From Hydractinia symbiolongicarpus (taxonomy: Eukaryota > Cnidaria > Hydrozoa > Anthoathecata > Hydractiniidae): a DNA stretch of 64,000 nucleotides. The translations under genes and the position numbers were made by a program. Positions within the stretch are counted from its first letter, which is position 1. Each line of letters opens with the position of its first letter. This document shows, one piece after another, positions 22,701 through 34,852 of this stretch. The notes below the pieces were generated by a model that searched no databases, had not been told where the DNA came from, and saw only the letters and a program-made list of their open reading frames with translations. The stretch lies in contig NC_079883.1 in assembly GCF_029227915.1 (NCBI RefSeq), positions 26,350,001-26,414,000 of the forward strand. Reading direction: 5' to 3'.

Positions 22701-25700
22701 CAACCTTTGGTAGTAATGGCATATCAGCTATATTTGCCAGACGCTGGGAGCCATTATAACGACTAGTTTATTGTTTTACGAGCTAAGGGAGTTAGGTAAA
22801 CCAGCTTCGGATATGATATGATAGGTGGCTTACGCTAACTTATTACCAGGGTAAAAGTTCGGCATCGATATTTTCGAAAGTCGGGAAATGTGATTGGCGA
22901 GAACCTTCGTCATAGCGGGCAATATTCCGCGGTATTGCCCGCTACCATAGCAACTGTGTTTAAAGTTTTAATATAGTAACATTAAATGTAAATAAATGAC
23001 GGAAAAAAGTAAACAAAACGCGAAACAGAAGTGAAACTTACTTTTAATTTTTAAAAGATTTCTACGTTGTAGCTACAATAAAAACCTGTAATGGTTACAC
23101 GATATTTGATTTCAAAAAATTATATTTTTAATTCAAATCTACGCTCCATATGGGAATAGTTTCTATAAAGACATGGTTTCTACATCTTGCTTATAATTTT
23201 ATATTTTGTAAAATGCAGTACCCGGATAATTATCCATATAATAATTGAATATTGACCTCTGTCACGTATTACCCTCGCAAGCTCGGGCGATACTTTGACG
23301 TCGGTCAATATTCTCCGGTATTGCCCTCATAAACAGTTTATTATTCCAAACAAACGTTAAATAAAATATTAATACTTATAATGAATGTTTAAAGTCGCTA
23401 GTAGTGTTATAGTTAGTAGATTGTTTCCACTCACGGCCATTGACACGAGAAGGAATAAAAAATGATAAATCTTAGGCTGTCACATCTTCATTTTAAGCTG
23501 TTTATTAATTGTGTCATTAATGTGCCATATTTTTCAAACAACATTTGTAAAACTAATATTAACTAGGCTGACTGACGGCATTTCTAAATTAGTAGGTGAC
23601 TTATATTGTAAGGGATGGATTCTCCTGTCCATTTCTGTTAAATGGAACAACAAGAGCAGTTAGCAGTACTTACAACCCATTTTTCACCAGTTTGTAATTT
23701 GAGGATTTAGATAGTAATATGACTTTCTTATGTTTGTTGGGCAAGTTGGACTTTAAACCACCTGTTCCCCGTGTTAAGATGCCAAAATGTAAGGAATTCA
23801 CAACTTTTTTGCTTCTTTTTGTTATATTTTAAGCCATTAATTAGTTTTGTAAAACTAAATATTATAACACTAGTCGTTAACCCGTGGAAAAATCCACGGA
23901 GTCGCCCGTCGTGTTCGCTCGTCCTTTAAATTTACCCGTCGCAACAAAGTGGATAAAATTATATCACATTTCTTATTCGTGCACACTTTAAAAATGTCGT
24001 GTTTCCGTTACGGGACGCCGCTTACGCGGACACACAGACAGACGACGGCTATTATTAAAGAGAAGACATGAGGTTGATAACAGTAAATACAAAGTCTATA
24101 TTTCCGCCTGAACGATCATTACAATATTCTGATTTTTTGTATTGAAAGATTTTATTTTTTAAATTTCGCCCTGTTCTTGTAATCACTTAAAACAATTTTT
24201 TTTAAAAAAAACTCTCTTAGCAAAGCAAGTTTGTTTTCTCCCAATCAATTTATCAATTGTTATTCAAAAAAATAATGGCAACTCGAAAGTTCTGACGTAC
24301 TTCATAGAAGGAAAGAACTTAGGCGGTGAAAACAGTGTAAAAACTTTGTGAAGTCAAAAACTTTTTGATTTTATTTTTTGCAAATCGTCCCTATGAAAGA
24401 ATTCCATGAAGATTTTACATATCTAAAAAGGGAGAAAATACATACAAGAAGCTAGCTTATAGAAACAGTGAGGATGGGATGTGTTTAAATATTAATAAGC
24501 ACCTCACAGCTGTAATAAGACTGTTTAATAAAAAAAGACGTGTGTTAAATGGAGACCTCAAGAAGCAAATTGCTACTTACGAAGGGTTTTTTTAAATATG
24601 CAACTTTTTGAAGATCTTATAATTATAATGAAATCATACAGGATACCACACAGAATAAGGCTAACCACACCAATGCTTAATACATTCTGTTGATTAACTT
24701 TCGCGAATTTCTGAATGCACTAGCAAATATTAAGATAAAATTTTATTCCCATCATTCTAAAAACGTGGCTAGGCAGATGGTTTAGCTATTATATCTGAAA
24801 AGAGACGCAAAATTAAGACATCTAGAGATGTCTTAATTTTCTTTTTCACACCACAATTGCCAATACCATCTTGTGTTAACCCTATTTGGTATGGGCTTTT
24901 TTGAGCCTTGCAAGTATGGGGGGCATAAAGAGCCCGCGGGCTGTAACTTTTGTTCTGTTTCGTTTTAAGTGACGAAACTTGGCACAAAGAAGCATCAATA
25001 TGTTGTGACTTAATTGATGACAAAGTATTTTGGTTGACATGTCATCACAGGAAATGATGACGTCATAATGAGACAATGGTTGGCGAAAATATATCTTTTT
25101 TGGAAATTATCGTTTTTTTTATCTTTTTTAAAAATATTTGCAGTACTAGTCATTAAAAAACCTAATATAAGAATGTAAGTCATTATTAGAAACATTTACA
25201 GGTGTTACAAAAGAATTTCTGTAGAGAGAAAATGGAAATCAATTAGAATTCAAATTTGTTTAAAAAAATCGATATTTGAGAACCTTGGTGTTAGTAGCTG
25301 TCATGGAATAAAACTTGGTATATCAATGCGCATTCCGGTCAGTAAGTACTCAAACAAGGCAGATTGGATTGACATGTGACAAAATGATCTATGATGTCAT
25401 CATTTGACGATAAATATAAAAAATAGGAGAATAGAAATATTCCGGTCTGTAAATTACCAATATTCCGGTCTGCAAATTACACAGTGTGTATGTCAATATT
25501 GTATGATGACTTTATGTCAGTACTGGTTAGTTTATAAAACATTTGTTTTTAGCACTACAGCAAAAGTTGATATGACCACCTGTCAATAAAGGACAAAGTG
25601 ACATTGACAGGACAATTTTTGTAAAAAAAAATTGGATTGTCCGAAAGACCTATAAAAGTTAGGAAAAGTCCTAAAATTTCAAGGAATTTCATCCAGTAAA

Positions 25701-28481
25701 TAAAAAGTAATGGGACTTTTAAAATGCCGCGGACACTTTATGCCCCCCCCTCCCTCCCCATACCAAATAGGGTTAACTACGATATTAAAAGTCAACATTT
25801 TGTTGATACATTCTTCACATTTGCAAGTAAAGAACTAGCGTCCTAACTTTGCTCATAACTAATCTCGTTTTCATGTTATTCTGCATCTTTGCATGTGTAT
25901 GGATCAAAAACGGATTGGCTTCTGTATAAAGGCTGCTTTCCACTTAGTTGGATCGGACCGGATCGGATCAGACTGGATTGCGGTCCGTTTAGTTTCTGAA
26001 TTTCCACTCACGAAACAGAATCTTGGCGCGCATACATGGCTGCCTTGGAGATTCGTACTTTGTGTTTTACCATACTGATTAAAAAATACATACAGAGAAG
26101 ACGAAGAAAACTAAAATATAATTTCTTTTGGTACGTCAACTTTCTAAAGAGCGTAAACAAAAAGGAGAATACCATTTGCTTGTTCAAGACATGTGATTGT
26201 TTGATCACGAGTACTTTTTTCAAAAATTTCGAATGTTGCCACAAAAGTACGAGAAACTTTTATAATACGGTGCTCCACTCATAACAAAATCATCATTACG
26301 AAGAGAGAGTTATCAGCAGATCAACGCTTATGTATTACACTAAGGTATCTAGTGACTGGTGATGCTAAAACTGCCATTGCCAGTAGTTATCGTGTTGGCC
26401 TTTTTACAGTTGGTAAAATAGTCAGCGAGGCATGTGAAGCAATTTGGGAAAAACTTTTGGAAGCAGGCTATTTAAAACGTGCAGCAACACAGAAACAGTG
26501 GTTATCCATTACCTACCAAATAAATTTCCTTCTCTCAACATAGACGTTTTTCGAATAAGCGCTATAATGGCTGCATTTATTAATTCTAAGTCACATGACC
26601 AGAAAAATACTCTTCATTGGCTTAAACATTGATCCGGGAAAAGTTGAATGTTTTTCAGGTTTTTTCAGATCCATTTTGGATCGTTCTGGACTCAAAATAT
26701 GCGCAATTTCGGTCCGATCCAGTCCAATCCGGTCCGATCCAACTAAATGGAGAGGAGCCTTAATGTACAAAACAATGGGAAGATATACTTACTTTATTTT
26801 AAAGAAGTCTTTAATCGATTTGGTTACAGTTAAAGCTGGCGCTGGAAAGCCTGTGAAAGAAATTACATAATTAATGGGGTAGCTAAAAGTTTGGTGTTAA
26901 TATTGATGTTCAAGTTACAAGAGAAGTCCTGAGGTGATCTTAGTACTGCTAGGCGGGGTTACGCAATGCAATGTTTTTAATTAACAGTTATTGCACAGTG
27001 CCGAGACAAATATTTCACCCAACCTCCTACCCGGGGCTCTCAGACGGCGAGATTGTCACAAAAATCAGAGAGCACTGGGGACGAGGTTAAAATGGACCCA
27101 ATTAAAATAGTTCCACAGCCTTGTGTCACACAAGAACCTGCCCTTGTGTACTGTCGCATAATTGGATAGTTTTACCTCGCAGATTAAAATCTATTGCAGC
27201 AATCTGTAAGAACAAAGTGCACATTCTTAAAAACATTGACTGTGCGCCATAATGTCGATACAACTGCGAAACTAAACCGCAACAATAACCATTCAGGGAA
27301 ATTTATTTACTAATGGTTAATAACAAAAAAGTAAAATCAATAATTTTTTTGTTATTTCTATATTATTCCATGACTGGTTGTTACGATTACCAGCTTATAA
27401 ATGTTTGTACCGGTTCTTTGCTCACGAGCTCGTTACAAAAAAAATCCCTTAATATTAAAGAAGAAAATGCTGCACGTATTAAACAACGATTGTTGTATTT
27501 TAGTCGAAACGAAAATTGTACCTGAGATTCCTAGGTACAATTTTGCTATAAAAGATTTTGATAATGAAAGTGAAAACGACGTGAAAGTATTGACAATACT
27601 CAGAAGAACAATAATCACATTATAAAGTAAATTAGCGAGTAATTGCAATATACCGCGAATGATCTTTTTATTTGATAGTTTTGTTTCGGCTTTGGTTCAT
27701 CGTCAATTCGACGTTTTTTAAAGTTGTTTAAAGCAATTACTTTTATACGTACAATATTCACAGCGGGTAAAAAAATTTCTTTAAAACATTTTTTGTACAT
27801 GCACTGCTGACGTCAACAGAAACAAGCTGTGCCTTTTATCGACTTGTCTTTTATAATAATACATAATTTGTGTGTGTCTGTAACAGGCAACGTAGTTGCT
27901 GTTAGTAGTATGTGAGAGAAAGAAGTGCAATGTGATAGGGGATACAATAACAGAATAGTGCTGCGTATGAATACTATCTGGAAATACTATCTGAAAAACC
28001 TGGAAGTATAACCCTCATCAAGCATACTCATGATTTGAGCCTACTGTAACCAATGTAACTAATTTTTGAATTAAAAAAAATAGAGAAATATTGTTAAAGA
28101 AACACAATATTGTCACAACCATATTTCATGACCACAGATATAATTATACCTTTCCGCCTTTCACAAGTGATATCTAAATGATATCTATCATTATCTATAT
28201 TTGATTTTTCATATTTTTTTATTTTGATTTGTATATTTGTAATTAATTACAAATTCCTAACGAATGTTATGTCTTGTTTAGCTAGTGTAACGTTTCAAGA
28301 AAAGAAAAAAAAAATGATAACACAAACATTAAAAGATAACTCAAAATTAGAATAACAGCGCATTAGTTTATGTTGAGATAAATGTTTACTTACCAATAAA
28401 TGTAATACATGCGTTCAATAACATTAACCAAACATTATATCTGTTTATTGTTACTTCTTTCAGTACAAACAACAACCACAT
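19614..28481 (-). CDS. Gene A: kinase-less ROR-like receptor (CRD-kringle-TM)
   Basis: Five exons (28481-28390, 22395-22195, 21868-21501, 20788-20528, 19705-19614) join to 1014 nt, giving 337 aa and a TGA stop. All borders are GT-AG. The order is signal peptide, Frizzled-type CRD with ten expected cysteines plus two extra, kringle with six cysteines, a transmembrane helix, then only RRYLS. Domain order matches the ROR/MuSK ectodomain, but Ig and kinase domains are absent. The protein should sit in the plasma membrane with CRD and kringle outside. Wnt binding is inferred from the family only. Compared with gene B the start has shifted and the tail is cut short by a frameshift. Exon 1 is assigned from its similarity to gene B exon 1, across a 6-kb intron. 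Confidence 0.72.
20528..20788 (-). CDS. Gene A exon 4: kringle domain
   Basis: A 261-nt exon with six kringle cysteines in HCYEG, KTCLPW, NFCRNPQG, APWCYV, EYCNVP and PTC. Acceptor TTTTTTTAG, donor GTAAGA, phase 1 at both ends. It has the same length and phase as gene B exon 4. Confidence 0.9.
21501..21868 (-). CDS. Gene A exon 3: main part of the Frizzled-type CRD
   Basis: A 368-nt exon. CRD cysteines C3-C10 lie in YACANM, QLSCF, HQTCL, SPPCRRIC, KDCYN, RLCPDKLP and SDCSNFP. Extra cysteines SCTEN and ERCQLL bracket the exon. The PPCRxxC and C-DKLP-C spacing is typical of ROR/Frizzled CRDs. Acceptor TTTTTTAG, donor GTAAGT. Confidence 0.85.
22195..22395 (-). CDS. Gene A exon 2: start of the CRD
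   Basis: A 201-nt exon read in the frame beginning CQNYSVVLPNGVCMQQL, giving CRD cysteines C1 and C2. This frame stays open to the donor, while the alternative frame ends in a stop before it. It aligns with gene B exon 2 along its whole length (shared VLPNG, NQSI, LLL, KRKK). Confidence 0.8.
23870..24066 (-). mobile_element. Short Helitron-like element, reverse
   Basis: On the minus strand it starts TCTCTTTAATAATAGCC, carries GTCTGTCTGTGTGTCC, and ends with the GTGGATTTTTCCAC hairpin, GGGTTAACGA and CTAG before T. It is about 195 bp with no coding. It lies in intron 1 of gene A. Confidence 0.55.
24809..24840. repeat. Perfect 14-bp hairpin
   Basis: Arms AAAATTAAGACATC (24809-24822) and its exact complement (24827-24840) flank the loop TAGA. 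It stands 36 bp outside the piggyBac-like element, in gene A intron 1. Confidence 0.8.
24880..25772. mobile_element. piggyBac-like non-autonomous element, copy 1
   Basis: It is flanked on both sides by TTAA (24876-24879 and 25773-25776). The inverted ends begin CCCTATTTGGTATGGG, and a second inner block GGGGGCATAAAG..CGCGG is also inverted between the ends. TTAA duplication with CCCT..AGGG ends is diagnostic of piggyBac-type insertion. The 893-bp body has no transposase. The element at 47110-47996 has nearly the same length and similar ends. Confidence 0.8.
25930..26760 (+). mobile_element. Internally deleted PIF/Harbinger transposon
   Basis: The 831-bp element has roughly 50-bp inverted ends rich in GGATCGGACCGG and is flanked by the 3-bp duplication TAA (25927-25929 and 26761-26763), as expected for Harbinger. 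Inside, about 26290-26515 encodes part of the transposase helix-turn-helix region (LSADQRLCITLRYLVTGDA, YRVGLFTVGKIVSEACEAIW). The catalytic DDE part is missing, so it cannot move unaided. It lies in gene A intron 1. Confidence 0.8.
26764..28389. other. Remainder of gene A intron 1
   Basis: No gene was supported. A Helitron-like 5' end in plus orientation (ATAATACATAATTTGTG..TCTGTAACAGGC) begins near 27855 but its 3' end was not found. Confidence 0.35.
28390..28481 (-). CDS. Gene A exon 1: signal peptide
   Basis: The exon ends NVWLMLLNACITFIGK, aligning with gene B exon 1 (NVWTVLLIFCITFIGK). At the position of gene B's ATG this copy has ATA (28446-28448), so the likely start is an in-frame ATG eleven codons upstream at 28481 (MWLLFVLKEV). 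The border reads GGTAAGTAA; only the second GT (28389-28388) gives the phase needed by exon 2. Confidence 0.6.
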
Positions 28482-31400
28482 GTTAAAAATAACAATAACA
28501 TTTATCTTAAAGTCTAAAACACTTTGAAAGCTTACAAATGCTGCCAACAACATGCTGTTTTGTGCTGCCATAGTAAAACTCCTAAATTATAATGATAGAC
28601 CGACAAGGAACGGCCAGGAATTAAATCAAGACAATCAGAAATCGACGGCCAAATTAATTGCACTTCAATTTTTTTCCATCCCCAAATTAATTCACGATAT
28701 AAGTCAATTCGCCCCAACGCTAAATAAAATTTACTACAAAGTTTTTACAAATAAGGTACTGCCCTATGCTTCATTCAGCTACAAAAAAAATATTTTCTGA
28801 TTTTGATGTAACTGATCATATTCCTTAAAGAAGAGGCGTGCTAACGAATATTATCAAGAGCATAAGATGAAATTTTTTACATTTATTGCACCTCTGCATT
28901 GTCGTGTCCCAGTTTTGTCTCCAAAAACAGTGTACCGTTTACCGCTATTGTGAAACAAATGCCAACCTGAAATATATCTTAAATAGCTGTCCTCCAAATG
29001 TGATAAAAGGAAACCATAGAAGTGTTTTTTTGTAAAGTACAACATATTGTACAGGTGCGCTAATGTTGTGTACAGGTATGTAATATATTGCAGCAGAGAG
29101 AACGACAAACACAAACGATATCTTTTTATTTCGTTTTTACTTTGCTACTGAATATTATGTCTTTTCATCTTTGCTTCTTCTCGTTCTCTTCTAACTGGAC
29201 GTTTATTGAGAATGGTCTGTTAAAAACGTCTATGGTTTTCAGCGGATGGTGTCCATAATTTTCACCTATTCTGCGCCCAACTTTTTTTATTGAATTCAAA
29301 TTCCTTTTCAACTTCAGTTGTTATAATTTTTTGTCGGCTCCCTTTAGTTTCAGTACCCTACTTACTGTAAAACTCGTTTTTTTCGTTCTTGGTTCATTTC
29401 TTGGTTCATGTTTTAGTTTAGCTTGTGTTCTAAAGCTTATTTGGGTGACTATTTTTGACTTGTGTTGTTACGCTCTTACACTGTTTGTTTACTTCCTAAA
29501 ACTGTCTATAGCAAAGTAACTACTTAAAAAGGCTGTGTATTACCTCTTTGAGTTCAAAAAATAGTAGATTCACTCTATGTTAACCAAATTTTCTAACGAT
29601 AAAAATTTTGATTTTAGACAAAAGTTAAAAGCGAAATGCTCTTGAACTAGTTTGACCCTTGTCAGGATAGAAATAGCGAAAGGCGGAGCGTTAATGACAG
29701 TGAAGTATTCCCGAGAAGGTGGTTGGCTATTAAAAAATCAAAAATCTTTAAGAGGGCAGGAATTTGTGTTACATTTTAGAGTTAATGTTCTTAGATAGAA
29801 AGGCATGTGAACCTGGAGTGTCCAAATTTGTTTTAATTTGGGTTTGTGTTCTCATATAAAAAAGGATGTGCACAAAGTGATACCAAACGTGCATGATGTA
29901 CGTATTGACAAGTATGTGTTATACGAATGTGTGTTAAAATTCGCGAATGATTAACACTGCCCATGCATTTGTTTTACACGATTGTGTAAATATTTTCCTG
30001 TTTTCTTTCTAACGATTGCATTTTTGTTGTCTTTGTGTGAAAATCCAGTTGGTATAGTGTTATCCATATGACGATTTTTTGCCTTTTCATTCTTGCTAGT
30101 AATACGTTTGAGTACTGACAACATGTTATCTATGTCATTTACTGTGCAAATATCAATACAATCAACTTTGCAGGACCTTTGTTGATATCAGCACCAATAG
30201 CAACTAACGAGGCTTTCTTTGGTACACAATCGAATAGTGTACACATAGACAGTGATAAGTTATAAATACCGATAGGTGAAAACATTTCTGATAAATAACT
30301 AGCTCGATAATAAAAAGGTTATACCAAATTTGCACTGACCTTAAACTTAAAACTTACAACACTTAGTGATGTTCATTAATCTTTTTTACTGCCTTAGCCG
30401 ATGACATCAGCTTTTATTAGCTTTCTCATCACTGCATCTCCTCATCGATTATAAAATAAGGCTGTTGGTTATCAGTGGGCTTACATGTAACACGTGCTTC
30501 TTAAAACTACTTCCTGTTACTGCAATAAAACTTTGTATTATAATTCATGAAACACATAGACAGTGTACACCGGCGAAAGATTTTAAGTATTTCTAAAAAA
30601 TGCGCACGGATTTACCCCACTTGTTTTTCCTCCTTAACCATGCTACGTCTTTGATACTCCCTTTTTGTTAACACGATTTACAACATTTTACAATATTATT
30701 ATATGTTAAAACTGTGGAAGAATCCACTTAAATTGAATGTGCTTTTTATTACAAAAAGGTTTGTTAGTAATTTAGTAAGGCTGAAATAAGATTTTAAACT
30801 TAATCCTGCGCTTCTAATCACAAAATGAAATGTTGTCAATTTCATTAAAAAGTTATAAACAATTAATTAAAACTGTTGAACGAAATAAACAACAATATAA
30901 CAACGGCAATTGCCTGTGACTTTACTTGTACAATAATTTATAACAAAGTACTCGTCACGTTTCCCAACTACTTACAACTTTCCCAAAATTCCTAAATAAG
31001 GATTTTCTTCGGCCAATTAGAATCGTAAACAAAACGCTTATAAAACACTTTTATAGGGGATGTATTAGACGCTTTAAAAAATATATATTAACACGCAAAC
31101 AATATAATCCACTTTGCCTGTTACAGACACACAAAACTGGCCTATTGTTATAGAGAGAAAAAAAATCCATAATCAACTGATAATATATTAACATATTCCA
31201 AATTACAGTAAAGTAATAGCATCTATGGCCTATGGCATATTTGCACGATTATATTTAAGATTGAAATAAATTATTAAGAAGAAACTAATTAAAGATTTAG
31301 TGTAAAAAAACTCACTGAAGTCGTGTAACAAGATAAAGAATAGACAATAATCATAAAAGAGTTAAGCAGAGGATGAGTTGTAATAAAGCTAAAGGGTCAT

Positions 31401-31723
31401 GTTACATAAATCATAAATTCCAAACATTAAGAAAAAAATCATAAATAAGAACCAGAATGAGGTTAAATTGTGGAAGTACATTTGTTGTTGTTACTAAGAA
31501 CAACATAAAAACAGGTTGAAAAAGCCTAAAAAATAATAATAGCCAGTCTTAGTTCTAGATTTTATTAGTTCTTATCAATAATAATAAAAAAAAACAAGAA
31601 ATAAAAATAAAAACATCACCACTATAAACTAATTATTTAGAAACCGCCTTTTAGTCCGGAAATCAACAATGATGAACATTTAAGCAATTTTATCTCCAAA
31701 GTGCGAGACAATGCGATCATGCT
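28482..31723. other. Intergenic DNA between gene A and the 3CxxC gene
   Basis: A Helitron-like 5' end in reverse orientation lies near 31120-31170, and a GTGGATTCTTCCAC 3'-type hairpin in reverse near 30700. No reading frame with a recognisable domain was found. Confidence 0.35.
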
Positions 31724-32335
31724 TTACTTTTTGTTTATAGAAAGTTTATTCAACTTTGCACTAAGGTCCTTGACGACAACCTTTTTCTGACCACAAATTC
31801 CTTTCTTGCAAGCTTCACAGATTTGTCTGTTGTGAGCTCCTCCATGTCTGTACACAGTATCTTCCTTATCCTCGTCTAACGATTCATCAACAATATCAAA
31901 CATCTTTTTTAGCACCATGACAAGCAAGCTCCTAAGGATTCGTTTGATGGTCCTTTCATGAAACAAAGGAAGTTGATATGGTGAGTCAACACAGTGAACG
32001 CAAGATTGTCCTAGGTATTGCCGTTCCATAATAAGTTTCTGATTATCTACGGAAAAAACAAAGATTACCATTGCTTTTGCAGAATTCCAATATCTTCCAC
32101 AACCTCCTTGTTCACCTAAATTATCTTGGTTGTGAGTGAAATAACCCCTCGAAGTAATATAACACTTCACCCTATTCTCCTTAAGAGATAGATTTTTTTC
32201 TTCAAAATAACTTTTTACGATATTGATGAAGTTTTCATTCCAATCTTTTTCTTCTTGACTTGCTTTACGAGTTTGTTTTGCAGTCAATCCCTCAAAAGAA
32301 CGTAATTTATACTCAAGTTCAGGTTTAAACAACAT
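31724..32335 (-). CDS. 3CxxC zinc-finger (RTP-like) protein, single exon
   Basis: An uninterrupted 203-aa frame matches the zf-3CxxC family, which includes receptor-transporting proteins that aid surface delivery of receptors in vertebrates. Visible family features are GGCGRYWNSAKAMV, RQYLGQSCVHC, the PLF block, GGAHNRQICEACKKGIC and a lysine-rich C-terminus. The first CxxC is reduced to a single Cys (GGCGRYW), so the zinc site may be atypical. No signal peptide or membrane helix is seen, so it is probably cytoplasmic. Function in this organism is unknown; a zinc-binding chaperone-like role is inferred from the family. It lies between the two receptor genes on the same strand. Confidence 0.75.
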   Translation of the reverse strand: MLFKPELEYKLRSFEGLTAKQTRKASQEEKDWNENFINIVKSYFEEKNLSLKENRVKCYITSRGYFTHNQDNLGEQGGCGRYWNSAKAMVIFVFSVDNQKLIMERQYLGQSCVHCVDSPYQLPLFHERTIKRILRSLLVMVLKKMFDIVDESLDEDKEDTVYRHGGAHNRQICEACKKGICGQKKVVVKDLSAKLNKLSINKK

Positions 32336-34709
32336 TGTTAAAAAATTATAAAATTTTCCTCACTAAAAATGCTACCATCTTAAATGGTTCGTTGCTTAAC
32401 AATTTACTTAGCTTGTTTGTACGAATTTCTCAGAAAAAACTAATAAGCTTTGTTTCTATTGGCTTCAAATGACGTAATGAATGAATGTTGTTTATAATTT
32501 CTAATGCACGTGAATGTCTATATTTGTACATTTTTTACATTCCAATGCGAGTTGGTATTATGTATTTATAAATACTGGGGCGTTTTGAACATACGTTTAC
32601 ATAGCCAGGTTATGATTATACAAGAAATTCTTTGTAAGAACAATGTAATATTTTGGAAATAACAGAGCATATAATAATATCTTAGTGTACTGGGGACCAA
32701 AACCAAAAGTGAATACTTAAGAAGGTGTGTTTTAATGTGATGATGTATTACGCTTGCAGACAAAGAAGTACACCCATCGCGTTACAATCGGGTAAGACGA
32801 GTTTTAACGTTTCTCAAATTTGATACACATTTTTTTAACATACACACTATTTTCATTATACATTTTTGGGGACAAGTATATTAGAACACAAGAGTTTAAA
32901 GACATTTTTTACCTATGTATGCGAGGGACATTTTTTCAAAATTACCCAAGGTTTCTTGACGTTGTCCATCGTATTGGCTGGCGCTGAAACTTGTGAAAGC
33001 GACACAACTAAACTTCGCGGTTGGAATTAGAGAATCATTTGTTATTAAATAATTGAGTAACCAATAAAGTACAATTAGCTACATGCATTATGTTTACGTG
33101 CCTAGCTACATAACGGATTTTTAGAAGTATTCTGTAATCTTAATAAATGTAGCTACCTATTTAGACCTCTGCGTATTTTCTAGAAACTATCTTCCCAGTG
33201 AATAGTCAAGTTAGTTAGGTATACATGGCATTGCGTTTTAGTTAAATATGTTGTCACAACGAACAGGAACCCATTTTTCTTAAAAATCTAAAAATCTCAT
33301 GGTATCTTTATCGAACAGAAACCTGAATACTCCTGTAGTTTTTTAGGTTTCTTTTATAAAATAGAAAAATTTAGGAAAGTATAGCAAAATGTGATATGCG
33401 TCATTTTTAAGCCTTTACAATTCCCAAGTCGATCAATCTATTGGTGTTTGTTAGTACAGTCTGTCCGACCAACATTATTCACGAATTTATGCACAAAGAA
33501 TAGAAAAAAATGAATATATTACGAAGACGCCATCAGTCGGTTAAATTAGCTGCTTGTTGCTGTGTATTAAAAGACCACGAAGTCAATTTTTGACAAAAAT
33601 CTACTTTTTAAACCGGGTAATGGTGCATGCGCTAAAAAGTAGAAATAGTGCTTCCTTTTACGAAATTGACAACAATCGAGTGAAAGTTAAAAACAACAAC
33701 AGACAATTGAAGTTAAACTACCGTGACTGTTGCATAAGAGATCAAGTTTGTGTAGGTTGATTCTTTCAAAAATTTAACTTTTCTATATAAACTAAGTTCT
33801 TCATACAAAAACCAGTACATCAAATATAAGAATACAAAAAATATATAAATAGCTAGTTATTAAAAAAGTTAAATACTCTCTAAAAGCTCTTTATTGTCAC
33901 AGTTTCACGAACATCAGAACAACGAATTGTATATGAGGGAACTGGGAACGAAAGCTGAGATACTTAATAATGCACTGGGTATAGTTAGTCTCAAATTCTA
34001 CACACTACAAAATAGTGCTTTAACTCAGTTGACGGCTATAGATTAAGCCCTATCAAATTTTAATTTTAATGTAATGCAATGAAAATAATTAACACTTTGC
34101 GAAAATGATGTAATCTATATATTAATATGGAAGTTGTGTCCGTCTGCGACCGCCGAAGTGGATATCTTCATTTTCCTTTGATAGTTTAGCTCTTCACAAT
34201 AGGGGCAACGTGAAAACAAGGTTTTATTTTTATTTTATTTTTCTTGTAAATGGGTTGCTGGCGTCATTAAAATTCAAATGACGGGCTTTATCGGGCTTTA
34301 TTTAGTAAAGAATTAATGCTAGTCCGAAAATTGGATTAATAAAGTCAAAGTATCTTAATCAGATAATATAAGACGAATGAAGTTATTTTAACATATGTAT
34401 ATTTCGTGTTACATCCAACACATCTTTTAGCAGGAATAATAAGGTAATTTCATGAGGTAATTTTGTGAATTTAAAAAGTCCTCACATGCATGTATCATAT
34501 TCCTGGATAAAATTAAAGGCTAGTGTTGGTAGGGTTAATCACGTTTTCATTTGAAGCGGCGTTACTTATAGAGATAGACTGTGAACAAAAAATGAAATGC
34601 GCTATTCTACGACCGTGTTTATAAGAGAGGGTGTGTAATCAAGGTCTGACCATAATTTACTAAATAGAATTGGAAAAAAATTCAACAATTACAGCTTAAA
34701 ATTACTAAT
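32336..34709. other. Intergenic DNA between the 3CxxC gene and gene B
   Basis: A Helitron-like 5' end in plus orientation (GTGTCCGTCTGCGACCGCCG) lies near 34120-34180. No gene was supported. Confidence 0.35.
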
Positions 34710-34852
34710 TTAGACATTGGTCTCCCGAATGTTCCACAGGTGGTTCTCCTGATTCATAAGGCGTATTGTTTTATCGTGAAGCTTGAGTAAACTTGACACT
34801 TTTTGGATGTCAGATACGGAACAAAAGTCATATGGAGCAATATTCGAGTTAT
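34710..34852 (-). CDS. Gene B exon 6: cytoplasmic tail
   Basis: Acceptor TTTGTTTTAG, then NSNIAPYDFCSVSDIQKV through to NIRETNV and TAA. No recognised domain. The frame is in phase with exon 5. Confidence 0.65.
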
